Of a stretch of 64,000 bases of DNA, positions 54,622 through 64,000 are shown piece after piece (position 1 is the first letter of the stretch; each line of letters opens with the position of its first letter). The stretch covers positions 1-64,000 of the forward strand of contig JAMZAV010003255.1 in the NCBI GenBank assembly GCA_024449915.1, given 5' to 3'. Below the pieces are notes generated by a model. It searched no databases and was not told the DNA's origin. It was given only the letters and a program-made list of their open reading frames with translations. The stretch is from Sweltsa coloradensis. Taxonomy: Eukaryota > Arthropoda > Insecta > Plecoptera > Chloroperlidae. The position numbers and the translations under genes are program-made.

Positions 54622-55150
54622 ATTTTTCGTATTGTTTTTTCTTCCCCTTGTTTTTGGTTCAGGTATTTGTTGTTTAGTCCTATAATTATCGGATAGTGAT
54701 CAGATATGCTGGTATGTATTATTGCAGTGAGAAATTTAGAGACTTGGCGGATTTTAGTAATATGTGGTCGATGCATGAATGGGATTGTGAATTAACTCGT
54801 GTACATTGTTTTATCATAGGTATGAAACCATTTGCGCTTAAAGAATTTAAGTAGTTTTCTGTATCTTGTGACTCTTTCGTTATAGGCCTATGCTCATTAA
54901 TTTCAATGTTTATATTGCCTATTAATATTACATGCTTATCTTTCAAGTTAGTAAGTGTAGTGTGCTGTTCATTTATAAATAATTTAGGTTTGCTTGATGG
55001 TGATCTGTATAGGCCTATAGCGAAGATGGAAAACGACTCGGATTTTAGTTTAATCTCGATCTTTATACAGTTTGCTTGTGTAATTTCCTCTACCTTTGAT
55101 ATTCCCAAACAAATCTCATATGGACTGTCCCAAATCAATCTGCTTACCAA
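54622..55150 (-). pseudogene. Non-LTR element A, endonuclease part
   Basis: Minus strand. IFAIGLYRSPSSKPKLFI, VILIGNINIEI, SQSHSCIDHILLK and ISDHYPIIIGLN are conserved blocks of APE-type endonucleases (the catalytic His lies in SDH). The N-terminal quarter with the first catalytic residues is missing, so A is 5'-truncated at about 55150. The frame runs on as NKYLNQKQGEEKTIRKIL to 54622, where element B begins. One usual Asp is Asn in ILIGNINIEI (the family has GDFN). Confidence 0.75.
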
Positions 55151-56690
55151 CTGGGCCTATGGAACTGACTCAGCTTGAAAGCAACTACAAAGCCGCTGAA
55201 TATTTGCACTTAAGACCTCTGCTAGGGTGTGACCACCCTGGGTGTGACTTCCTCCTTCCTACTTGCATCATGCATAGAGATGCCAAGGTCTTATAATGCA
55301 CTTTTGCCTGACGTCATTAGTCTTTAGGCATAGCCTAGCAAAAGTGGAAAACCCTTTGCTTGATCTGGAAGAAGGGTCAACCTAAGGCCTAGGCCTATCT
55401 AGGATATAATGCCCTAGGTCCACTTGATAGGCCCTAGGGCCTACGGCTACACCCTGCACAAAGGCCTCCCTAGCTAGCTAGGCCTAGGCATAGGCCTAGG
55501 CCTAGAATTTATTGTATTGTATTGTAGGGGCTATTGTTTTATTAGTCACTGGATTACATGGATGGACAGCCTATTGGAAAAACAAGACATAGAATGCCCT
55601 AAGTCCTATAATGAATAACGTTTACTTTATTGCCTTACCTTAGGTACAACTCACATACAAAATACACAGCAAAGGACTGCAATAACTGTCCAAATTGTAT
55701 AGGTAAACAAAACTGGTATTTAAACAGAGCCGAATAAACAGATCAAAGCAACAGATGATCAACACCCTACTGTCGCTGTCAGTCAGTGTTGTGTTGGCCA
55801 TACTGCTAAGGATCGGATGCCCAAGCTGGCAACATTTAAATTGTTCAGGTTTATTTTTAATCACTGTGGTGTTTTTAATACTGTATGGTTTCCCATTATT
55901 TAAATAAGTTACTGTTACAGCTTTTAATACATTCATTAAAAATATAATTTTAAGTGTTACTATTAACTAGATCCTTTTTATTCAATGAAATTGTAAGTGT
56001 TTTGACTACCGAGTTGATGGGCGGCAAAATTACGAAAAACTATTTGTCTGTTCAACAAATAAATTAATTAACAAAATTGTATTTAGAGTCTACCCACTCA
56101 GTCGCATAAATAACCGATACTTGGATTTACCTAGGACGACGGTCGTTCGCCCACGGCCAAGCTCACGCGACTGCTTAACGACTAACTCGACCCTGTAGGT
56201 ATACTCTTATCCGAGTTGGGGGGTTTTCAACTATCTGCACACGCCGCCCCGAAAGATTTACAGTCTTGAAACTCGGTATATGACATGATATGTGGTCCAT
56301 GACCTACCAAAAAAAAATCACCCCGATCCGATAACCCGTTCTGTGTTAAAAAAATAGTGCCTCAACATCGTTGAAATCCTTCCAGCTGGCTGACTAGCTG
56401 GCTGGCCGGCGGATTCTGACGGAGAGGAATAAGAGACTACAGAGAAAACGGTACATCTTAGAACTATGAAACTTGGACCACACTTAGATGTACCCCTCAG
56501 ACGCAGATACTTATGCTTTCAAACCAAATCGGGTAACAGGGACCAGAGAAAATCGAAATTCTGGATAATAATCAAAACACGTAATTACTAAGGTGTGGTA
56601 ATTTGTAAAACTTGAATTAAACATATTCTTAACCATTGTAAAGTTTTATTCGCCTAGCTATTCATCGAATTTTCGTAATAAGGCAACATT
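55150..56690. other. Non-coding; clustered AGGCCTA words
   Basis: No gene recognised. Between 55380 and 55510 the word AGGCCTA and relatives (CCTAGG) occur many times. 56080-56560 has higher GC and a GCTGGCTGACTAGCTGGCTGG run near 56385-56405 but no recognisable coding domain. Confidence 0.4.
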
Positions 56691-56699
56691 AACCATAGC

Positions 56700-56960
56700 A
56701 AAATTACAGACAGTGTTGGCTCGAGCGCAAAACGCGAGACTGATTCGGGAAGTCCCGCGTTCAAATCCCGTCGAGACCGGCAATCCTGACTGAAGGTTTT
56801 TTCCGAGGTTTTCCTCAGTCGTTAATGCAAATGCAAGGGATTGAGTCCTCTTAAACAGCCCTCGGACATCCCTTCATAATTTCCTACTCCAATATACCTA
56901 GTTAGTCACCTGAAGAGGGGCACATCAGGTAAAACTGGTGTGCACCCTAAAACGGGTTTC
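56700..56960 (+). repeat. tRNA-derived SINE, family S4
   Basis: Head with GTTGGCTCGAGCGC (A-box-like) and GCGTTCAAATCCCG (B-box-like) at about 56750-56775. The body contains GGTTTTTTCCGAGGTTTTCC, a motif style frequent in arthropod SINEs, and the piece ends in (TTTA)n at 56970-56985. Single copy in this window. Confidence 0.6.
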
Positions 56961-56989
56961 CTACAAAAGTTTATTTATTTATTTATAGC

Positions 56990-58037
56990 AAATTTAATAA
57001 AAACTAAAAAGCATTGTAGGCATATATTGTTTTATATTGTTGTGTAGAGTAAATGCATGGAGTAAGGTACGGAAGCAAACAGCATGATTGCATGATTTTC
57101 GATGAGGGTAGGCAAAGCCTGTGGTCTTGTGCCTTTCGTACAATAATGGAACGCTAACGACTATTAATTCAATATTTAAAATCAAAAAGTACATGATGAG
57201 CGGACATTCAATACAAAAACAAAAAACGACGCCCGCACCCAAGTTTGTGTCGATGAATTATATGCGTACTATAATGACCGTCTTCTATATTTGATATGAT
57301 ACACATTATTAGGTACAAACTAAAATTTTCATTTAGAAATTTCACGTTGGAAGAGTAAAGGCGTTAAATTTACAATACAATCCATCCAAATCCAATAGGG
57401 CTAAAACGTATGTATCGTGTTTTTCACAATCATACGCCAGCGAAGACTACATGGTAATTTCATCATATCATTACCATGCCCTACTATTATCTCATCATGA
57501 TTGCCACTTAATCAAGGCCTACGTACATTGGAATGTACATTTTGTATGCATGGCTTAGTGTTACTATGAAAGACTTGAGACAATCATTTGAAGTTCACTA
57601 CGCGATGCATGGTTACGTAAAATGGTGAATTGTGGTCATCTTTGATTTGACTAAGGGGGTTTGTACAAAGATAACCTTTATTATTGTCTGGATATTTCGC
57701 TATTTGGCAGCATACCTTTTTCAGAGTGCTAAAACTACATCTCTCTCTCTGTATCTCATCGAACACCTTGTCCGTAAGTTGTTGTTGTTGTTGTTGTTGT
57801 GTAAATCCGACTTCTATTGGTCATAAATTACTGTTTGCTGGGGGTGCCTGATAATGGAAACGCGGAGTAGTGGATTTTTCAATACTGTTTAAATGGAAAT
57901 GGGGAGGGGGGGGGGGGGGTAATTTGGGGAATAGCGGATAATTTTAATTTGTCTATATTCTAATATTATAGTGTCGACAACCCATCGATCAAAAGAGATG
58001 GCCGCATTTGCAAGGATTGTAGATTTCAAGGAGTGAA
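56990..58037. other. No gene recognised; probable 5' flank of lipase 2
   Basis: AT-rich. A (GTT)n run lies at 57778-57800, a G run at 57901-57919. The last ~70 bases would be 5' UTR of the second lipase. Confidence 0.35.
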
Positions 58038-58148
58038 ATGAAATCCTACAAGGGAGTGTTGTCATTGTTCGTGACTCTCTTCACACGATGCATGGCAAGA
58101 ACATCACTGGACTTGGAGAACAATATTACTGACATCTCCTTGGATACG
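58038..58148 (+). CDS. Candidate first exon of lipase 2 (signal peptide)
   Basis: ATG at 58038, donor GTAAGA after 58148, 37 codons. MKSYKGVLSLFVTLFTRCMA has a positively charged start and a hydrophobic core, as in a secretory signal. RTSLDLENNITDISLDT then leads to the place where acid lipases continue with the GYPVE block. The next lipase-like exon on this strand is at 61.8 kb. The exon ends in phase 0, whereas the lipase 1 exon a seems to need phase 2, so either an intermediate exon or a different junction is involved. Assignment is by position and motif only. Confidence 0.5.
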
Positions 58149-58394
58149 GTAAGAAAATATATTGTGCAATGTATGGATTTTAATAATTATAACCATTGAT
58201 TTTGTTTTCTTATAGCATGTGTTATTATTTAATAACAATTTAGACATCAATACTGTATAACAAGTCTAGCTGGTAAAATTCGGGAGTGCCAGAAAAGCCT
58301 GGACCGTATTAGAACTTTCTTTCCCTTCATATCCTTTTAAGTTGTTCTATTTTTAGCGTGTTTGTTACTCTTGCAACACTATACGAATTAAAAG

Positions 58395-59600
58395 ATAAAC
58401 TAGGGAAACGCCAAAGTCGTTGTTAAACGAGTGAGTGAGCCATGTGTTAAGTACCCGATTACATTACTTTTCTTCCCTCTACCTTGGGCCTACCTAGCCT
58501 ATCATAGGCTAGAGAGGCGCATTATGACCTTACAGTTGACGCGCCCGTCCCCGTATACCAACTAAACTTTAAAAACTATTATTTATACGAATATAATTAT
58601 CAAACTTAAATGCAAATGTTCCCGGGTACTCACCACATGACTCGCTCACATCGTCTCACTACGACTTTGGCGTTTCCCTATAGTCTAGTTGGCTAAGGCG
58701 CCCTTGTAGCCGAAATGTGAAAGAAGTGAGTTCAATTCCCTGGTCGGGAAAGATTTTGTAATTTCTAGATTGTATTTCAAAATAATTGAACATGATTTGA
58801 AATGCAAAATATAACGCAGTGTTGTCCATCATCTGTGGCAATAGGGCCTACTATGGTAAACATAGCCAGTACGAAATACGTGAAAATATTGCAAGGTTTA
58901 CTCAATCTACGAGCGAATTTTGTGGGTACCTTGACGTGCAACATTCGACAGACCTTGCATGGGCACGGCATTTCACGGCCAGGCGAATAATAAACAAAAA
59001 GATATTTTCAAAATCTAAAACATTGTACCCGATTACATTACTTTTCTTCCCCCTACCTTAGGCCTACCTAGCCTATCATAGGCTAGAGAGGCGCATTATG
59101 ACCTTACAGTTGACGCGCCCGTCCCCGTATGCCAACTAAACTTTAAAAAACTATTATTTATACGAATATAATTATCAAACTTAAATGCATATGTTCCCGG
59201 GTACTCACCACATGACTCTCTCACTCGTCTAACTACGACTTTGGCGTTTCCCTGGTCTATTCCCTGGTCTAGTTGGCTAAAGCGCCCTTATAGCCGAAAT
59301 ATGGGAGACGAGGGTTCAATCCCCTGGTCGGGAAAGATTTTGTAATTTCGAGATTGTATTTAAAAAATTATTAAACATGTTTTGAAATGCATATAACGCA
59401 GTGAAGTCCATCATCTGTGGCAATAGGGCCTACTATGGTAAACATAGCCAGTACGAAATACGTGAAAACATTGCAAGGTTTACTCAATCTACTGGCGGAA
59501 TTTGGGGGTACTTGGACTTAAAACATTCGACAGACCTTGAATGGACACGGCATTTCACTGCCAGGTAAATAAAAAACAAAAAATATCTTTTCAAAATCTA
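58395..59600 (+). repeat. Two tandem ~580 bp units of Helentron end plus SINE S2
   Basis: Unit 1 about 58457-59026 and unit 2 about 59027-59600, both starting CCCGATTACATTACTTTTCT. Each contains a TAGGCCTACCTAGCC-type block, a family 2 3' terminus (CTACGACTTTGGCGTTTCCC) and an S2 SINE. A reverse-oriented family 2 terminus (AACTAGGGAAACGCC) precedes unit 1 at 58398. Lies in the presumed first intron of lipase 2. Confidence 0.7.
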
Positions 59601-59659
59601 AACATTGTCGTTAAAATAATTTCATAACATTGGAAGTCTATTTTTCAGTTTATTATTTC

Positions 59660-59780
59660 TTGTATGTTTAAATCGCAATGAATCTTGCTGATTTTGTTAG
59701 CAGTTCTCAATAAACTCGTACCGGATGTCCGTTTAAAATTTCAGCGCAATCTGTTTCAGCTATTCGGCTGATTTTTAACG

Positions 59781-59820
<40 letters not shown>

Positions 59821-59905
59821 CACACACGCACGCAGAAAAACAATAAGGGCCGTTTAAGTCGAAAGGAAATCACTACGTTCGCTACGCTCACTCGTTCAAT
59901 AATTT
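59660..59905 (-). mobile_element. Family 2 Helentron-like 5' portion with (AC)n
   Basis: Minus strand: 5' TTGAACGAGTGAGCGTAGCG (about 59903), then the GCTGAAATTTTAAACGGACA block and GAACTGCTAACAAAATCAGC. The (AC) microsatellite at 59781-59828 has expanded exactly where other copies have ACAGACAGACACAC. Confidence 0.6.
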
Positions 59906-59909
59906 TTAA

Positions 59910-61190
59910 AGTAGCATTTTCGAACCAAATTTTTAGCACAATGATTCTCAAATAATTAGACATTTTGGAGCGTTCTGAAATTTTAAAATTAGCTCTTTGT
60001 AGTGTAGATTTATAAACTCATTATTCCAATCTTCAAAAACACTATGGTGTTTTTTTTCTTACACACATAATAAATGTCATGTTGTACAGTTTTCAAGAAT
60101 CGTTTACATGTTGATCGCTAATTTCACATAATAACTCGGTATAATGTGTTTGAGTCCCCTTCTTATATTATTAGCTCTAGCCGAGACGGAGTACAGAGAC
60201 GGTATAGGCAAACACACAAAAGCCTTCTTATCACGAGGCCATAGAGTGGCGTACACACATACAGTATCCGGGCTTTAATGTAACGGGAAGTGATGTGGTG
60301 ATAGTGTTATCACTTGGTTGTAGCCGTTGTCTACATTGAAATCCTCTGTAGATCACTTTAATTACTAATATATAGTACATTCATAAGTGAACATGGTGTT
60401 TTGTGTTATTTGCTTCATTAGTAAAATATATGTTTGGAAATTTTACAAAGCCCGTCTGGGCCCGGGCTAGAATTATTGGCCCAGGTAATTACTTTGCCGA
60501 TCGTACAAGGCAAAATAGAGAATAGAGTCGATGATCAAATCTCAAACATCAGTAGTTTAGTAAGAAAGGGAGTTCTTTCCAGCAGATAGTGGTTTTACTT
60601 TCCGAAACTATCAGTGTAGGCGATGGAAATAAAGGAATTTCTTTCTCGACCCAAATCATATCCGTGCTAAAATTGCATTATTTTCCACCAATAACTCAAA
60701 ACTATAGTTGATACTACACCACCACAGAATTTCTTATCCTTTGTTTATTCAAGATGTATCCCAGAATTTAACTTATTGCTGAAGTAAACCTGGATATAAC
60801 TTTTCATCAGGTTTGCTGATGGTGGGATATTATAATATATATATTGGGAAAAATTTTGAGCGTGGTTTCTTTAAATGATAAAAGTTTCAATGCTGAAATA
60901 TAAAAGATGTAATAAGAAATAAACTTTTTTTTAAATTGTCAGAAAACTATTTGTATGAGTTAGTTACTTTTATTATATTTTACCTTTCCCATGACGGGAT
61001 AGGACAGTGTAGGGTTATGGACATGTCCCATACCCTCTTTAGCCCCTAAAGTGGTTAAACAGTGGTATGCCTAGTTAGGTGACAATATCAATTAATTCAA
61101 AATTAACATCGATTTTAACAGCAGTTCAAATGTCATAATAATCACAATAATAATAAATTTGATTTGATTTGTAAATTGAATAGAAGATAT
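59910..61190. other. Lipase 2 intron, nothing recognised
   Basis: AT-rich sequence with no identifiable repeat copy or coding signal. Confidence 0.4.
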
Positions 61191-61785
61191 GAATGAAGTT
61201 AAGAGGAGTAGCTGAGCTTGGCCCAACTCAAATGCGCGCGCTCAGGAATTGACGATTGCAGCTGAACGGTTGGAGATATCATTACCAAATTTTTCATGTA
61301 TGTTAACAGAGTTCCTTTATTTTGATATCCACACTTGGTTGCAAAGAATTACTTAAAAATAAATTGCGAGAAGTAATCCGAAAACGTAAAAAATGAAAAT
61401 CGAACACATTGATTTCAATTCTGGAAACTCCCACCAAACCTTTTTATCTTACGATAAAACCCTAACGTGTGTTTTAAATTTGATTAAACGTTGATACCCA
61501 GTAAAAAATTTTCTTAAACAAATCTGACACTTGGAAAAAAATTCCCGAAGTTACCCAAAAATTGAGTAAAAATGGAGGTTTAAACGATTTTTTTTTTTAA
61601 AAATCGATGAATTAATCAAAAAATTCGACGGGATCTCATATGAAATCCTTTTTTTTAACTTTGTTGTAAAAAAATGATATCGTCCTGTTATCACCGTTTC
61701 CCCGAAAAAAAAAAAACAAAAAGCTAAATGTCAAAACTCTTTTCCCGCCAGCCTCAGCGTTTGTAAAATCCAATTGAATTGCTTC
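61190..61785 (+). mobile_element. Second copy of the MITE at 18929-19622
   Basis: Shares in order AATGCGCGCGCTCAGG, GCTGAACGGTTGG, CTCCCACCAAACC, TTATCTTACGATAAAACC and AATTCCCGAAGTTACCC. The inverted ends are worn. It ends about 10 bp before lipase 2 sequence. Confidence 0.6.
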
Positions 61786-61792
61786 CGGGGGC

Positions 61793-61990
61793 GACCTAGT
61801 CTTTTTGTACGGCTCCCCCGTGGAGAGCCACACGGGACCACACAGGACGGGTACCTTTGACCCTACCCCGGATACCCGGCCCCCCCAAAGGGCGGCGGTG
61901 CAGGGGTCAAGCGCCAGCCTCCTGCAGCAGGGGACACTGTGCGCTTCCGATCTCTGGGTGGTTACAGGCCGCGAGAGGGCTGGGGAGTTG
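61793..61990 (+). CDS. Lipase 2 exon a (indel-damaged)
   Basis: Nucleotide alignment with 12285-12483 is clear: GACCTAGTC, CCCGTGGAGAGCCACA, CACAGGACGGGTACC, CCGGATACCCGGC, then a segment reading LLQQGTLCASDLWVVTGRER. The frame is broken several times, mainly at short homopolymers, so a continuous translation is not possible. It is either a poorly polished real exon or a pseudogene exon. The donor is unclear near 61988. Confidence 0.7.
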
Positions 61991-61994
61991 AGGT

Positions 61995-62980
61995 TTGATT
62001 GGCGGATTGATGGATTGATTGAATAATTGTTTGTTTTGATTTGTGGTTTAAATTAAATATATTGTTTTTTTGGTTTTTTATTTATTTTAACGGATTTATC
62101 AAATCGTGTGTATAATTCGTTGTTTAATTAGTTTTGAAAAATTTTAATTTTAAATTTTTGATGATTTGATTAAAAATAGGTTGTTTTTTGCCCGATTGAA
62201 TGGTAAGGGATTTTTTTTGATTTTAAATGATTTTTTTTGATGGCTGATGTATTTTTTTGAGTTTTTGAATGGTGATTGGTTGGTGATTCAACCATTTGTT
62301 CATTGCTTTTTTTCACTATCTAAAAAAAAATAAGATATAGCTCAGCTTGCTTTAAATTAAGCAATAAACGAACATATGTTCATGCTTAAATATACAATAC
62401 CGGGTCTGAAACCCCAAATTATAGGAGATTGTAAAACCAGGGGAGAAAAACGCTTTTTTGCCATTTTGGCAGAGTGGGTTGTGAGGCTTAAGAAGTAAGT
62501 TACAGACTTTCTGTTCGATGTCCCTAAGTACAATGTTGTAAATAAAGTTGGAAATTTGTTCGAAATAAAATATATATTGAAAAATCATAAAAAATAGTAT
62601 CCAGGGTCTAAATAGGATATAATAATTAAGGGTCTTTGAAGTCTCAAATGTGAACTTTAGTTTGAAATTTTAATGAATTATTTCTTTGTTTTTTTTGGTT
62701 GCTTGGACACCTAGGTTAAAATTTTTTATAATTTTTTTGTGGAACCCTGTCCAGGGTCAATTTCATGCGGGCCCCCTTTTAGGTGTCTAAAGTATTTTTT
62801 AACTTTGGTTTTTGTAAAAGAGATGTCCGGGGGGCTTTTAAAAGAGGACTAAAATCCTTTCTTTTCCATTCCGGGCCCAAAAAAAAAAATTGGGTTTTTG
62901 GGGAAACCGGGGACCTCCCGAATCAAGTCGCTTACCCAAACCTTCGGTAGCACATTCGGGTTTGTTTCCTTCACCCCCCC
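61995..62980. other. Lipase 2 intron, low-quality AT-rich sequence
   Basis: Simple T- and A-rich runs, (GATT)n-like text near 62000-62030, no gene recognised. Confidence 0.4.
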
Positions 62981-62983
62981 CCA

Positions 62984-63108
62984 GGTTTCCCTGCGGCCGA
63001 CCGGGGATACGATGTCGGATGGGGAAACGCGAGGGGAACTACTACTCCAAAAAAAACACGTACACTCGAGCCAAACACCGGGGCAGTTCGGGAAATTTTT
63101 CACTGAGT
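62984..63108 (+). CDS. Lipase 2 exon b (indel-damaged)
   Basis: After a CCCCCCAG acceptor. It aligns with lipase 1 exon b: GGCCGACCGGGGATACGATG (ADRGYD), then a GN-RGNYYSKKHV-like reading and a CCAAACACCGGGGCAGTTC stretch (PNTGQFW). Missing bases at GTCGGATGG and in the A run break the frame. The order after exon a matches the family. Confidence 0.75.
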
Positions 63109-63339
63109 CCCATTTTTAAAATGGTTTTTCGGCAATGTTTACAACTTTTTGATTTAAAGCGGAAATCTGTTGATTTAGGAACTTCGTCTCTATTTTGGAT
63201 ACCCCCGTTCAGTGCTTGAATTTTTTGCATTGATTTTTTTTTTAAGTGGTTTTTCACAAATTTTGCAAAAGTAAATGCGATCAAAAAAGTGTTGTATAAA
63301 CCCGATTCGTATTTCGATTTTTTATTGGACGACCACCAT

Positions 63340-64000
63340 GTTAGGTCACCAACCAACCCCAGCTCTTCTATATCGGACACTCCATGGTAACCACCATCTT
63401 CTATGTCCTGACCTCAGGGAACTTTTTTTTTGCCCCCACCAGTGGCACGAGAGGGGCGTGAAACACCTCCTGCCGTGATCGACCACATCCTAAAGGGCCC
63501 CAACCAACCCCAGCTGTTCTACATGGGACACTCCATGGGAGCCACCATCTTCTAGCCTGACCTCATGTAACTTGTTGTTTGTCCACCGGTGGCATGAGAT
63601 GGGCGTTACACCCCCCCTGCCGTGATCGACCGATCCCAAGGTCCCCCCAACCCAAACCCCCCAGCGTTTACATTGGAATCCAGGGGAGCCACCATTTCTA
63701 TGTCCTACCTATGAACTTGTTTTTTTGTCCACCAGGTGGCATAGATGGGGTGTACGACCCCCCCTTTGCGTGATCGACCACATCCTCAAGGGGCCCCAAC
63801 CAACCCCAGCTCCTCCACATTGGACACTCCATGGGAGCCACCATCTTCTATGTCCTGACCTCATGTAATTGTTTTTTGTCCACCAGGGGCACGAGATGGG
63901 CGTGTACGCCCCCCTCCTTAAATCGACCCACCCTAAAGGTCCCAAACCCCAACCCAGCTTTTTTACATTGGACACTCCGGGGAGCCACCATCTTCTATTC
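63340..64000 (+). repeat. Tandem array of the lipase 2 nucleophile exon (~5 units of ~150 bp)
   Basis: Each unit holds an acceptor (TTTGTCCACCAG), the WHEMGV start, ATCGACCACATCCT, CCCCAACCAACCCCAGCT, and the nucleophile motif coding GHSMGA, then TTCTATGTCCTGACCTCATG. GHSMG positions: about 63373 (last residue changed), 63525, 63820, 63969 (shortened); the third unit (about 63674) has lost HS. Period ~147-152 bp. Here the Ser codon is TCC, unlike lipase 1. Units differ by many indels. The window ends inside the fifth unit, so the array may continue. Confidence 0.8.

Noticed and set aside
59781..59828. Minus-strand frame ending in a Cys-Val repeat
   Set aside because: It is translation of the (AC)n microsatellite.

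Overview
The window reads as a transposon-rich stretch of a large animal (metazoan) genome. Introns are multi-kilobase, long AT-rich tracts carry no ORFs, and real coding sequence appears only as short islands with GT/AG splice borders. The lipase family, the Penelope-like and CR1-like retroelements, and the many tRNA-derived SINEs fit an arthropod, probably an insect. That is an inference from family content; the species cannot be fixed from sequence alone.

Host genes. (1) A plus-strand acid lipase-like gene (lysosomal acid / gastric lipase family, alpha/beta hydrolase) runs from 12285 to a stop at 41852. Seven exons were located by family motifs and splice sites. The expected nucleophile motif GHSMG reads CYCMG, so the catalytic Ser is replaced by Cys, while the Asp and His motifs are kept. 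One exon holds a frameshift, one exon has a partial upstream duplicate, and the last coding segment is followed by two more copies of its own 42 bp. (2) A second, paralogous lipase begins near 58038 (probable signal-peptide exon). It continues at 61.8, 63.0 and 63.35-64.0 kb and runs off the window. Its nucleophile exon is present as an array of about five units of ~150 bp. The sequence beyond ~61 kb is full of homopolymer indels and looks poorly polished. (3) One minus-strand exon (46665-47143) of a SMYD-type SET/MYND protein, closest by eye to SMYD4. No other exons of it were recognised.

Mobile DNA fills most of the rest. Two repeat families share one architecture: a 5' end with a short subterminal repeat followed by GCGNAGCGA, and a 3' end with the inverted copy of that repeat, then CAACG, a small hairpin and CTAGT. 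This matches non-autonomous Helentron/HINE rolling-circle elements. Family 1 has about ten copies. Family 2 includes a four-unit head-to-tail array at 27.5-30.1 kb. A 2.3 kb near-perfect palindrome (25.08-27.4 kb) carries two head-to-head 3' parts of a Penelope-like element with a GIY-YIG endonuclease and hammerhead-like 3' motifs. Three further large imperfect palindromes lie at 18.75-20.4, 22.0-22.65 and 38.8-39.75 kb, with a smaller one at 22.8-23.15 kb. At 48.2-55.15 kb a CR1-like retrotransposon (PHD finger and SGNH esterase in ORF1; endonuclease and RT in ORF2) sits inside a second, opposite-strand non-LTR element and splits its endonuclease from its RT. At 32.1-33.7 kb an RT remnant is interrupted by a hAT-type MITE with a clean 8 bp target duplication. 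Several tRNA-derived SINE families, minisatellites and microsatellites complete the picture.

Regions listed as 'other' were read through and gave no recognisable gene. Positions of repeat edges are estimates made by eye.
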